NCBI GenBank assembly: GCA_004802705.1
Contig: SGPL01000043.1
Span: 37,209-101,208 of the forward strand
Direction: 5' to 3'
DNA length: 64,000 bases
From: Bondarzewia mesenterica
Taxonomy: Eukaryota > Basidiomycota > Agaricomycetes > Russulales > Bondarzewiaceae
The position numbers and the translations under genes were made by a program. Below, piece after piece: positions 11,570 through 23,400 of the stretch. The notes under the pieces were generated by a model, which was not told the origin of the DNA, ran no database searches, and worked only from the letters and a program-made list of their open reading frames with translations. Every line of letters begins with the position of its first letter. The stretch's first letter is position 1.

Positions 11570-12185
11570 CTTTAGGAGGAAGCGAGAAATCATCCCCACT
11601 ATCCATAACCGTCCCTCCCTTTACGCGACAAGTTCCGTTCCCAAACTAGAATTTTGTAGACCTACTGCTTGTCAAGGTGTTATTTTGGCTGTGCAGCGAA
11701 CATTTTCCTGCTCGTTGACTGTTGACTTTTTGCTAGGCCATCAGCTATTGTTTCCTGCATTTTCTTTTTTTGTCTTCTGATATTGCGTCTAGTGTATCAT
11801 TTCACCACCTGGCCATCAGGTTAGTATGGTTTCGAAGTTTCGACTTCTGCTGACTCTCCAAAGCTCATTGAGAACGTACATTCCCTTATTGTTTTTCCCT
11901 TCGAGCAAAAGCGACTGGTACGCTCGTTTTCTGTTGCTCACTTTCCGCATCCTCGTTGTGCCGGCAGTGCTGGAATCACCCATTCTCCACGAACGGACTT
12001 TACTTTATTTCCCCTCCCTCAGTCATTGTTGCCTTCCCGTCTGACAAGTCTTTGTACAATGTCTTCCATCTCAGCGTACGTATCCTTTTCCGTCCTTTCG
12101 TTCACCTGGATCTTATCCAGTAGACCATATAAGAAATCTCAATGATATTAATTTATCATGAATGAGGATCGCTCGTACATAAATT
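11570..12185 (+). other. 3' flank of NLR copy 1, part of the inverted duplication
   Basis: No gene is seen. Homology with the other NLR copy continues past the stop: both carry GACAAGTTCCG-like sequence, TTTCCTGCATT and a T-run, so the duplicated block extends at least to about 11800. Beyond that, to 12185, no clear match was found by eye. Confidence 0.6.
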
Positions 12186-12189
12186 GGAT

Positions 12190-12290
12190 TATGGGCAGAA
12201 TGGAGTCAGATCCTCGAGCAGATGCGCAACGCTACATGTACTTGGCCGTGAACAACGTCATTTATCACCATTTTTCGACTCTCGGCTGGA
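12190..12290 (+). repeat. element S, left copy (partial)
   Basis: Contains ACATGTACTTGGCCGTGAA and CAACGTCA. The same core occurs at about 13895-14045 (plus) and 32930-33075 (minus). It has no recognised coding content. Confidence 0.6.
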
Positions 12291-12369
12291 TTCTGCAATA
12301 GTAAAATGCGCAACTTTGGCCGCCATGCAAAACAAGAAAAATGAGGCATCGCCATTGCGCAAGGTGATC

Positions 12370-13655
12370 CAGAGATAATGAGTGACTCACAAGGGAGAGG
12401 TCTCACCTCGTTGACGACCCCATCTCTTGCAGGATCGTCCTTGTCGTGCTTCAAGGGCGTTGACAATCTCGTGTTGCGTTGACGTAGCAGCAATACTCAA
12501 TAAGATGAGAATAATAAAGTCCAAGTCGCCGTAAGGAAGAAGAGAAGAGCCGCCTGAGTGTGTTGCCGCCAGGGTACCTAAGTACGACAAAGGAAAAATG
12601 AGAAGGGAATCTGCAACGCGCAAAGCTACGCGGAAGGAATGAGGACTCACAAGAGAGAGATCGCCCCCCGTTGACGACCCCATCTCTTGCAGGGTCATCC
12701 TTATCGTGCTAATCTTGAGTTGTGTTGACATGGGTTTGTTAAAGGATGTACACAGGATTTAAACTTAGGATGGGTGTCACACAGGTGGTTTCCACACAGT
12801 CGCTATAAGTAAGAAAATGAGTGTCGCTTAAGAGTGTCGCTACCAGAGAATTCAGAAGCCGATCCCAGGTGGAGCCAGTGAAAGATGAGAAACATGCAAG
12901 CACGACAACAAGACCCATGAACCGGAAAGCGAGAGGACCAGAGTACGCGAACAGAGGAAATCGCGAGACGAGAACCACAGAACAGACAAGAACCAGAGTG
13001 TCTGCAAGTCGATCCCTAGTCGAAAACCAGACGCAGCTTTACAATTATTGAGAACCAAAGAGCCCCACGTTTTCAACGTTGTTACCCTGCCTATAAAGAC
13101 CCAAAGAATCATGTTGCCAGAAAATAGAGAGACCAGAATGGATGTGAGAGAGAGCCAAGTTCATAGTAGAAGCAGAAGACAGTTACATCGTACAGATAGT
13201 AGTCGGAGTCCATAAGTGAAGTAAGTTGTTCAAGTCTTGTTCTTTGTGTCTATATCAATTGTTCTCTGACCGTGGTCATCGTACTTGAAGATGATCTTGC
13301 CCAATCGTCGTCATGATTGATGGCCACCGTTTCTAGTTCAATGTGATTGGAATCAGCATTATAAGCGCAACTCAATACACCATTGTAGTGACGCCTTGAT
13401 GCAGTCTTGATGCAGATTTGAGAGAGAAGACATCAGGAGGAGGCGTACGCAAAGGAAAGCAATAGGCGTGCCACTGCAAGAGGGAGTAGCGGAGGGTTCA
13501 TGTAGTTGGGATCTGATAGTGATAAACAGGCAGCACCGCGCAGTACAGTTTTTGCAAAGGGAGGGGGGCTCGAGGGAAGAGAGGATGGGGAGACGCAACC
13601 AGTGACGGTGGCGCTTTCAGTATACCCTTCAGCCTTGGTACATTAGGGCTCATCC
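12370..13655 (-). repeat. element R, left copy
   Basis: This stretch, read on the minus strand, matches 30995-32880 read on the plus strand over its length, with visible divergence. Shared landmarks on the element's own strand are a CACCGTCA segment near the start, CCCATCCTCTCTTCCCT, GGCACGCCTATTGCTTTCCT, CAGAGAACAATTGATAT and the GCAAGAGATGGGGTC units. The element starts near 13650, where the right copy has a TATA box and this copy has a changed TATACT. It ends in two tandem units. No protein domain was recognised in either copy. Confidence 0.7.
12372..12735 (-). repeat. two tandem units of element R
   Basis: The 10-mer CCTGCAAGAG (minus strand) occurs at 12423-12432 and 12683-12692, 260 bases apart. 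Each is followed by ATGGGGTCGTCAAC and, about 15 bases on, TTGTGAGTC, a splice-donor-like string. The right copy of the element has four such units. Confidence 0.75.
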
Positions 13656-13894
13656 GCCCAAAACACAATGGCACAAAGCCTCGAGGTGCCACAACTTGAA
13701 CCATAGCCACAAGAGTAGATAATAATCCAAGTTGATGGGCAGTGGGTTTCAAATATTACCTGCGGTCACGGAAGCAACCGAATTAATTGATCAATTTGAC
13801 GCCGACAGATGGGACCTAGACCAAAAATAGGATGATCGACGTCACCCAAAACCTCCCAAAATGCGTGGCCGTCCCGATCAAGGCTACAAGCTTG

Positions 13895-14045
13895 CTACGT
13901 ATCTTTATTACTCCTTCCGTCCACCGAGATTTCATCCTGCAGACCACACAAGGCGTATCAATGGCATTCGATTCGTCAACATCCTTCACCACATGCGCAA
14001 AAATGCATGTACCTGGCCGTGAACAACGCCACCGTCACTATCTTC
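13895..14045 (+). repeat. element S, second left copy
   Basis: Contains TTATTACTCCTTCCGT, ATTTCATCCTGCAGACCACA and TGTACCTGGCCGTGAACAAC. It joins directly to the chitin synthase-like fragment that follows. It matches the minus strand of about 32930-33075 over its whole length. Confidence 0.65.
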
Positions 14046-14700
14046 TGTGAAAAATGTGGTCTCACGTTGGACAAGGCCCCGCCACTGCGACCTGAGATAC
14101 AACAAATGGTCGATATATGCACCTCTACTCATGACATATTGATAATAATTCACACAACGGAATCGATTAGCACTCAATCTCCGACAAGCAAACAATAGGC
14201 ACTCACTTCGCCCTGGAGTTCCGGTAATAGTCCCGCTGCATCGCAGCGTCCAACTTGTGCTCCTTTTTTGGTGGCTTAGTCGACAGCATGTGAGTCACAT
14301 CCTCTTACGCAGGGTTGATGTCCGTTTAGGCCGTCAGCACAGCAACCTCACCCTTGTTCGCGTTCTTGTCCGCCTTGACGACGCCCAGGTCGAGGTTGAT
14401 CTTATTGTCATCTTTTGCGCACCACAAGACGTCACTGCAAGGCAAACATTGGTTTTACGCATTGAGACTAGTAACAAGGGATAGAAGCTTACTGCACGTT
14501 GGATGAAAGAGGCTGACACAGGTCGCCAACGTTTTTGGTGCAGAAGGGGACAGGCAACCATTTACGTAGGGCGTAGACATCCAGAACGTTGATATGCGAA
14601 GGCGCTAGCAGCAGTCTGAGATATGCCACGGGTAGAACTGCACAGATGCCGAGAGATAAAAATCAGCCATCTCACCTCCTGATCGCGAAACCTATTGTCA
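14046..14700 (-). pseudogene. chitin synthase 3' fragment, decayed copy
   Basis: This stretch aligns by eye to 20820-21480, the 3' part of the chitin synthase gene on the same strand. Shared strings include GGTCTCACGTTGGACAA, GCGTCCAACTTGTGCTCCT, CGACGCCCAGGTCG, GACGTCACTG, TTACTGCACGTTGG and AAAATCAGCCATCTC. Exon and intron parts are both present, so it arose at DNA level. Multiple substitutions and small deletions break the frame, and neither the TM-rich end nor the catalytic half is present. Confidence 0.8.
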
Positions 14701-14849
14701 CAATATTAAATGCGACTTGTATAAACTCATGGACAAGTGGTGGCGGGCATTATACTTGGGATATAGTAGTGTGACTGACCGAGAGAATATTGAGACGCAC
14801 GCGCATCGCCTCTGATATCATGAACCCACCAACGATATGAGCATTGCAA

Positions 14850-15440
14850 ATTGACTTACCCGCAAGAAATTTTGGAAGAGACCAAAAGACAAGGCCACCA
14901 GAGGCCACCGGGCGTAAGCGATGCGGCATCTGTCTTCCGATATGGCCAGTATCGCGGGGATGGTCTTGGATCTGCCGGTTGTAGATTGGACAAAAATTCT
15001 TTCACTCCGTATGCACACACACAACACCTACCAGCACCTACCAGCCGAATGCCCTGGTCGATGGCGGATATACAGGCACTTACGCGAGACCGGGTTGGCC
15101 TAGGTTGGCCTGCTCGGTCTTGTAAGGGTCCTCAGCCATCACCATCCCTCACACGCGAGCCAATTGGGATTTGCCTGACGAGGGACACCAAACGGCTTAC
15201 TCCTCGAGATGGCAGTTGATGTAATCCGCTGCTGAGTACAAGAGCCTTGTACATGTACCGAACCCATGGTCATCAGAATTCAAATCAGAAGAAAGACTAT
15301 GATGACAAGAGAGATCAGCGCGTATTTAGATTAGTTTCGATAACAGGCCTAGGGATGATTCTGGATGATTCCATTCACAAACGTCGAGTTGTTCTTGTAC
15401 TTGTCGGAGAATGAATCCGTCGAACAAGGTGGTGATGCGG
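14850..15440 (-). pseudogene. laccase fragments, decayed copy with internal deletion
   Basis: Bases 14930-15225 match about 26705-27000 of the laccase gene (shared GGGATGGCCTTGGAT-like, TATACAGGCACTTACGCGAG and CTACTC.TCGAGATG strings). Bases 15235-15440 match about 27740-27940 (shared GTGTACCGAACCCATG and ACAAACGTCGAGTTG-like strings). Sequence equivalent to about 27000-27740 is missing between them. Order and orientation are as in the full gene. It cannot encode a laccase: three of the four copper-binding segments are absent. Confidence 0.78.
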
Positions 15441-15581
15441 CCACATAAGCATGCTGAGTCACGCTCTGACGGCGCAACGAACAACAGTTTAATGGCGTTC
15501 CAATAACATCGATGAAGCCACTGCGAGGCCAACACCTGTTGTGATTCGATGTTATCGATCAGCTTATTGTTCATCACAAGT

Positions 15582-15590
15582 ACTTAAAAG
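15582..15590 (+). promoter_or_regulatory. TATA-like box of the NTPase-nuclease gene
   Basis: ACTTAAAAG lies about 185 bases before the ATG at 15771, followed by a pyrimidine-rich stretch (TTCTTCGTTTCTC). The assignment rests on position and motif only. Confidence 0.3.
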
Positions 15591-15770
15591 CACACAGGTC
15601 GACCGTTCTTCGTTTCTCAATCCACTTTCCCCCAGTACTTCTGTGAAGTCTTTATTACTCAAACTCCTTTCCATCAGCGCTTCAGCACCCATTGAAAGCT
15701 ACTCCATTTGTAAGTTTCAAGTCGTTCCACGTTATGACGACTAGCTCATCCTCCGCCAGTACAAGTCCAA

Positions 15771-18700
15771 ATGGCAAATAGGAATACTTCCGCCAACCAG
15801 CTGTCTGAAGCATTTTCGAACCTCAGCGTCGACAACTTTCTCAACGACAGCGAACTTACCGATTATGCAAGGAAGAAAGGCATCCTTCAAAGGCAGTCCG
15901 GTGGTCAGCCATCGCCCTTGCCCAAGACTTGGCTGAAATGGGTAATAGGGAACATCTCGGACCAGGGCCCAGGCGTGACCCTTCCCGATGCTTTGTTGAG
16001 AGCGCTATTCTTTGACGGCCGTACCGACCAACCTCGTCCTTTGAAAGACGCCTCGGAGCTCAACAAACTGATGCTCAGCTACGATGCCATGGGTTTTCTC
16101 ATGAACGCCTGTGCGTTGACTTCATATTCATATTTTTGACCATTTTCTGACAGACAGACTTTGTAGGTGTTGATTTTCCGCTATTAGAGATCATCTCGGA
16201 CTTCGGTGTAGCCAATCATATCGAGTCCACTTATGCAGACTTCAAGGAAGACCTTCAAAATGATCACAACGAGAGTAAATCACAAATAGCCATGTCATGG
16301 TTGAAGACTGCGAGACGACGCATCTCGCGTTCGGTCGGGGCTGCTTCGGATGGCTTGTTGAATGCGCTCTTTCTCAACGGCCGGATAGACCAACCGCTTC
16401 CTTTCAAGAGCGACTCGGAGCTCGACAAAATGATGCTCGACCACGATGTGCAGTACTTTCTCATGAACGCCTGTGCGTTGACTCGTCATTTATCTTTCCA
16501 TATAAATTGTCTGACAAACGGCTCTCGTAGGTGATGTTCGACAGATTTATCTATTCGAACTATTCTCGGACTTTGGCGTGGCCAGCAACATTATAACTGG
16601 TTATGCTAATTCCCGGGACGACCTTGGAAAGGAGGATATTGGATCGTCACAAAAAGCGAGCACATGGTTGCATGCCACGATCAACAGCATCTCGGGCCTG
16701 AAGCCGGATGGGGACGTTTTCAAAGAATTATTAAATGCGCTATTCGTTGACGGCATCGCCAGTAAAGATTACAAACGTCCTTTCAAGAGAGACCCGATAT
16801 TGAACGACCTGATGCTCAAATGCGACATCACGGAGTTTCTCATGAAGGCCTGTGTGTTAATTCGGCGTTCCTCTTTCTCCACTTTGTCTCACAACCAATT
16901 TCGTAGGTCTCGACACGCCAATTCACGTCGAAACACTGTAAGTCGTTCCCGTCCTTCTGACCTTAGATCGAAGTTATATCACAGTCTGCCAACAGAGCGG
17001 AGCAGGCGACGAGATTGAACATGCACTTTCATCGGGAATTCAAAGGGCTTGCGGTCGAGCGACTCGTCAAAGCCATTCCCCGTTATGAGGCCATGTATGA
17101 TCTGAATAGGCACTACGGTAGGATGATACCTATCGTGCAGTCGAGCGGCACAGGCAAGTCACGTTTAGTCGAGGAACTGGGCTACCATGTATGTCCCTTC
17201 TTTGTGACGCTTTACATGCTGGTCTAACATGACCAGATACCGAGTCTGAGCGTCTGCTTTCGACGAGGGACTTCTCCAGCACAAGGCTGGCCTCCGAGCG
17301 ACAGCCCAGCCTATGATTTCTTGAAGNACACTGAAAATTTCTTCGTGAACGGGAAGAAGCTCGGGGTAAGGATTTTTAGATTTCCGATTTGATGTCATCT
17401 GATTGTGCTTCCTAGGCTGAGGACAGGAAGTTCAGAGTAAGTACATGCAGTTTCCCGGTCGGCTGTGTCTGACCGCATCGTCTAGGGAGAGGAAATAGCA
17501 GCAGCGTTTTTGGGTGCGTGGACACAAATAATAAACGACAACATCAAAGCGCAGGTCCCTGGCGTGTCACCCAAAGAGTGGTTTAAGCCATGGTATCTCA
17601 AGAACGAGGACGTGGCCGACGTCTCACGATCACAGCGTTACGAGCTATTCACGAAAGTCGCGCAACGAGCAGGAACACTACTGGACAATCATCGAGCCCA
17701 ACTAAGTGCGTGGTGGAATACATTAGATAGCGTCCTTCCTTAGCATTGCGATCTTTTTCTTCTCCTTGCCAGGCCCGGCATGGAAGCCTTAGCCAATACT
17801 CTCATTGAGCGGGGTCAAGACAAATTCATACTTGCATTCGACGAGTGCACAGAATTGGACCCTTCAGATAGGTCGAAGGGAATCGATCCTCTCCCTCCGG
17901 GTATCTCGCTGGTTGCACTGCAGCGTATCCTGAAGGCTTCTGACAGATTCCAAAACGATTTTGGCTTCAGATTTTGGTTCCTGCTTCTGGATACGAACTT
18001 GTCCCTATCTCCCCCTGGACCAACCGCGAACGTCAGTCGCACTTTCAAGCTCAAAGAGGGCTTCATTCCCTTGCCGACATGGCCATATCTCGGATACGAC
18101 CAGATGGTAAATCAAAAACAGTCGTTGTCGAAGGCAAGGGATGCACTCGGGCTTCGTAACCTCACTATGTACAGCAGGCCGGTGAGGACCAAATTATGCT
18201 CCGACCATCCTGTTGTCTCTGATCGTCTTGGTCACCACTTTAGTATTTGTCGACCATAGACGCCAACTACGATGCCGTGGCTGAGGAGAAGCTGTTTCAA
18301 GGAAGAGTTTTTGATCCAACGGATCTGTATCATGTTATCGCCGTTTTTTCGCAACGCGTCTTGCTAGAATTCGGCACAGGTGAAACCTCCAGCCGCCTGG
18401 CGACGGAGTCCATGCGCAGCCATATGCATATCTTGCTGGGGGTCGTCGATCGTCTTACCATCACCGACTGCCCTTCAGAGCCGCTGCTCGCTGTCGCTGC
18501 AGCAAGCGCGCTCACTTCCAGCAAAGAACGCTATAAAGCGGCGATGGACACATTGTTAAATGAGCTCGTCCGCGGAGGTGGCGTTCTGGATGGTGGCCTT
18601 CAAGGCGGGCTATGTACCCGGCTCTTATTCACTCTTACTGGCGACGAAGTACGTGTTCCCAAAGGAGCTGAATTCATCGAGGGGGAGAGGACGCTCGACG

Positions 18701-19488
18701 CCTCCGTTCGGCCTATTGGGCTATCCACATTTTTGAAGCGCCTGCTTGGCAAAAACCTCGGCGTTGGATCGATGCAGTCCGCATTATGTCACGAGCTCTT
18801 GGGGAAATCCAGCAACGTCTGGATCAACTTCACCCATTTCGTCCAGGTCGACGAGGAGATCAGTGAAATCACGACCGATTTCCTCTCAAAGGCCTGGTGT
18901 CGTGGCGCCGCGGTCCAGTGTGCTTTCTCACAATCGGTCATCGACGGATTCTTTGTCGGCTATGCTGGTGACCTTGACGAGCCATTTGATGAGCGACGAC
19001 TCGTTTACGTGCCTTGGCAGACCAAGGCCAAAGTTGCAGCGTCTGGCTCAGCCGTTGCTAAAACATTGGTCGGTCCATGGATCGTATCGAAGAACGGCGA
19101 GCATTACAAGCCCGAGTGGCACGTCGTGATCCTCATGGATTTCGGTACCTCGACAAAGTTTAAGAAGCCCGGACTCCCCCTCGTCGACCTGACATTCGGG
19201 AAAGCTGCCAAACCTGGAGAGGGGCATACGTGGGGAGGCTACGCCAGGAATCAAGAGGACGAATATCATCGTTATTGTCTGAACATTCGCGGACGCAGCG
19301 TCGAAACGTATCCGGTAATCAAGGGATTTGAAAATCGCTTCGATCAGCTATTCCAACGTGCGCTGTCTTCCCCACACCCTGAGTTCGACAAAATAGCGGC
19401 ATCTATGAAGAGGGAACTTCGGCCTCTGAAGGTGAATGAGACCGAGGACGATAAGGAGCAGGAGGAGCAGGAGGATGGGGAGGACTAG
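15771..19488 (+). CDS. crinkler-like P-loop NTPase with C-terminal REase-type nuclease motif
   Basis: Ten exons join without any frame break into 1072 residues: 15771-16110, 16167-16472, 16531-16851, 16907-16937, 16996-17188, 17237-17365, 17416-17436, 17486-17709, 17773-18181 and 18244-19488. The first three exons carry three diverged copies of one unit (LLNALFLNGR..QP.PFK then ML..D...FLMNAC). The NTPase part has the P-loop VQSSGTGKSR (K387) and the Walker B-like FILAFDEC (D545, E546). The long last exon ends with a segment typical of restriction-endonuclease folds, with Q-T-K at residues 917-919 in LVYVPWQTKAK, and an acidic tail. This NTPase-REase build is abundant in agaricomycetes and resembles the crinkler (CR) class of effectors; some are secreted or nuclear elsewhere. 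No signal peptide is visible here. The nuclease is inferred from the motif. Exon 8 uses a weak donor (GC|GTGGTG). Confidence 0.78.
15950..16855 (+). repeat. three exon-borne repeats at the head of the NTPase-nuclease
   Basis: Each unit ends with (D/N)G...(K)..ELNKLML..D...FLMNAC and is closed by an intron in the same phase (T|GT splitting the Cys codon) at 16111, 16473 and 16852. Exon sizes are 340, 306 and 321 bases. Same-phase exons are what exon duplication leaves, so the three units probably arose by tandem exon copying. Confidence 0.8.
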
Positions 19489-20458
19489 CCCCTTAGATTT
19501 TACTATTGAAACATTCTCTCCCCCTCTGTCACATTCATCGGATCAAAGACTCGCTTTCAACCTCAATACTTTCCATGATTTCTCCAGCTCTCATATCTCA
19601 TAGCTATCAGGTTCTATCACTTAGAAAACGCACGCTTGTTTTACTCAGTTTATGATTCAAAAACGTGCTCTACGTCTCACAACACATCTTAATACGAAAG
19701 GTTTCAGTTACAGTATCGGCTCTAGCTACACTGGTTCGTTCTGTTGCACTATGGCTTGTACCTCCAACATAACCACTCCTTGAGGGTCGAGCATACCCCA
19801 CGGACACTAGGATTCTAGGAAGGAAAAGAATGAACTTGACATATCGGAATATTACTTTCTTCGTCAGTGCATTTCGATTTAGGGGGCAAGGGGGTATGAG
19901 AACCGGGTGTGGCCAACTCGAGGGGACTTGCAGGGAAGTATGTTTTTTGCAGAGCTGAAGATGGCGCGGTTTCTCATGAAGCACCTACTAGAATGCGTCA
20001 TTCAGAGCGAGTGTCTCTTGAAACGTATCTTAAATTGTCAAAACGACACGTGAAATGCCTCGCGGAGCCGACATCGTCAAGCTCGTAGTTTATAAATAAT
20101 CGGAGACATCGTCGAAAGTGACAAGGTGGAATAAGTGCAAAGCGCGTAAAATATAAGCGACAGTCCAGCTAAGTCAAAACATTCAGATCGTCAGAAGAGA
20201 TANGTCCGATGAGTTGTACATCGTGTGAATGAAGGGCCGTGAGAGGTGCGTGCGGAACGGTAATCAGAACGGCACGGCTCGTATGAGAAAAAAGAGGAGG
20301 GGATGGGAGAAAGNGNGNATGTATATACGAATGGCGTGGTTTGGGAGACTGTATTGTGTTGGANTGTAGAAGAGGGCCCCAGGAAGTACATCGATGGCGT
20401 AGNGGTCACATCGCGTNGTGGGCTACTTGTGCATNTAATTNNGATTTAAACTGACCTT
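19489..20458. other. 3' intergenic region between convergent genes
   Basis: It separates the end of the NTPase-nuclease gene (plus) from the end of chitin synthase (minus). No coding signal or recognisable element is seen; it should hold both 3' UTRs. Confidence 0.5.
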
Positions 20459-23400
20459 TCACTCGCCCGCGAACAAACGGATGATCATGTACGCAGACGA
20501 GCCTATGAAGCGGACCACTGCGTAGCCAGGCGTGAATGAAGATCCGNTTCGGAGAGTGAACGGTGGGACTTACGGGCGAGGAGGGCGACGGAGTACAGGA
20601 TGAAGATCATGTATCCGTTGACGGTCTTGCTCGCGCCACTCGTGGCTGCGTTACCATTCGTCGAGCTGTTCGCACGAGCAGAANCAGTAAAATGTCAGCT
20701 TGGTCGTCCTAGTTCCTAGTCATTCAATGAATCGAGGGCTNACAGGATGATGGCAATCAGAAGGNCCTGNAAAACCATGAANATTAGCTCCAATCCGAGG
20801 GGNAAGGATGAAAAANAGTGGTCTCACGTTGGACAANACCCACGCCATTAAGACCTGAAATGAAACACAAGGTCGATANNTGCATCTCTACTCATGACAT
20901 ATCGANAATNACTCACACTGAAGGAAATCAATTAGCACTCACAATCNCCGACAAGGGAGAAACGGGCACTCACTTTGTCCTGAAGTTCCGGTAATAGTCC
21001 TCCTGCTGGGTCGCAGCGTCCAACTTGTGCTCCTCNTTTGGCGGCTTGGTCGACAGCACGTGAATCGCATCCTCATACGCAGCGTCGATGTCCGTCTCGG
21101 CCGTCGGTACCGCAACCTCAACCTCGTTCGCGTTCTTGCCCGTCTTGACGACGCCCAGGTCGGTGTTGACCTTATTGTCNCCCTTTGTGCCCCACGAGAC
21201 GTCACTGAGAAGACAAAGGTCGATTTNACGCGNTGGGACCAGCAAAAAGAGATGGAAACTTACTGCACGTTGGCAAACTGGTGTCCGGATGAAATGGTCG
21301 TGAATGTTTAAGTGCAGNAGAGGGATCNTTTACGTACGGCGTAGACATTCAGGACGTTGATATACGAAGGNGCTAGCAGCAGATACTGTAAGAACGAAGT
21401 GATCATGTGCCAAGGATCGAACTGCACAGATTCCGAACCAAAAATCAGCCATCTCGACTTGACATCCGGCCGGNACGAATACGCACGTGGATGAGCGACG
21501 AGANGATGTACAGCCCCAGCGTCGCACCGAGCGAGATGACGATATCCCTAAATATCGANCTCTTGACTAAATCTCCAAATTGTATCGAACGGCCCTCCTG
21601 CTTCGCNACAGCCTGTATACCCTTCACCGCCAAGAAGAATGCAGAGAACTGCACGACACCCGACNAGTCTCCAAATCAGCAAATGAAATAAAGATGAAAG
21701 GTCGGCGNGGAAGGACGAACCGTCATGTACACCGTGAAGATGGCAAACCCGATGAACGCGAACGTATACCCCCATTTTGAACCTTGCGGTCGATTGCCGA
21801 GCGAGAGCATGAAACACATGAGCAGGAGGCCCACNTATGCGTANTGAAGTATGGTGTTAAGAACTTTGATGCCATTCCCACCGATAATTTCTGGGTCCTC
21901 CAGCGCGTTGCTCAGGATGAAGAACGAGATGAAGAAATTGCCCTATCCGGTGAACCATGAAATCAGTAAAGCAAACGGAGGGACAGTAAGAGACGACANA
22001 CGAGGGCGAACCACGAGAAGATCAAGTTGAAAGTCTGGTACACGAGCTCGATGTGAATCCAGAATTTACGCATGAAGGAGTGAGACGAGCGGTAGATGTA
22101 GTGGAACTTGAACGTGCTGTGTATGGCCGCAAAGAATGATCCGTTCAGCCAGCGGCGCCGTTGTGACACCAACTCCGGAACCTAGAACAGAGGTAAGACG
22201 CTTGAAATTGCAGATAAGTTAGGTCGATACGCACCTGATCAGGCGTGTCGGTGACACCGTATGCGGACTTCACGTAGTGCANCACCCATGATCCGCCGCG
22301 TTTNGACACCAGCTCCCAGCACAGGATCTGCGTACAGTCTTGTATGTCAGTCATGACTAGAGATGGAAGGTCGTCACACTAACACGATCCTCGGCAAGAT
22401 ACATATTCGCCGTGAAAATGTCTGCACCAGCACCGTGCTACATGGAAAGTCAACGTATGCGCTCGGTGTGATAACAAATGACCGACCATCGTCTCTCCGA
22501 GGAAGTACTTCTGTAGTGGTCCTTCGCCCATAGCATCGTTTTGGAGTGCGATATACCGATACGCACTGAAGGCACCCGGAAGCACGGTGATATACCCGAA
22601 CACTGATTCTCTGTATTAATGTCAGTCTTTGACTCAAGACAGTCTCTTGGGCATCACTTACAGTGGCTTGTCGAGGATGTTGGACATCTTGTACTCGAAG
22701 TTTTGAGCAGCGACTGAAAACCGCTTGTCGGTATCGGTCTGATAAGTAAGAAGACGATAAAAACAAACCGAGTGGGTTTAGCAGCTTCTCTCCCCACCGT
22801 CCCTTCAAGGCGACGATCTCTCCACAAGCCCCGCCGACGTTCGAGTTGATGTCAAATGCCTTCCATAAGTGGTAGATGGACGTTGGACCGGGCGAGGTCC
22901 CGACATCCAGCAACACGCAGACGTTCGGTTGCAAGATGGGACCGAATGCGTTGAAGAACCACCGATGTGAGTTAATCTTCTTTTGATTCTTCTCTTTGAG
23001 GCAAAATATGATCTGTACAGGAACAATTCCCTTCTCTGCGCCTTCGATCTTGTTCGATGGCGTCACGGAAACTGATCAAACATTAGCGCGGAACACTTTC
23101 AATAAAACAAAANNTTGGAAAGCGCACTTTGAGTGGTATACTCGTAAATATGCGCCGCGACTGGTTTGCCATTGACAATATTCTTCGCGATGCCATCCTG
23201 ATACGCGCCCATAGCCGCCACGACGCTCAGCGTGCGTGAATTTATCTTCTGCCGGCCATCGCTCACGATACAAACCACCACCTTCTTCCACCCATCTTTT
23301 CCCCATGTCTTACTCCGGTCGCGCTTGCACAGATGCGCGATGTTCTTCATGACACCATGCATNGTCCGCGTGAACAGCTCCTCGTCTTCGTTGTACATCG

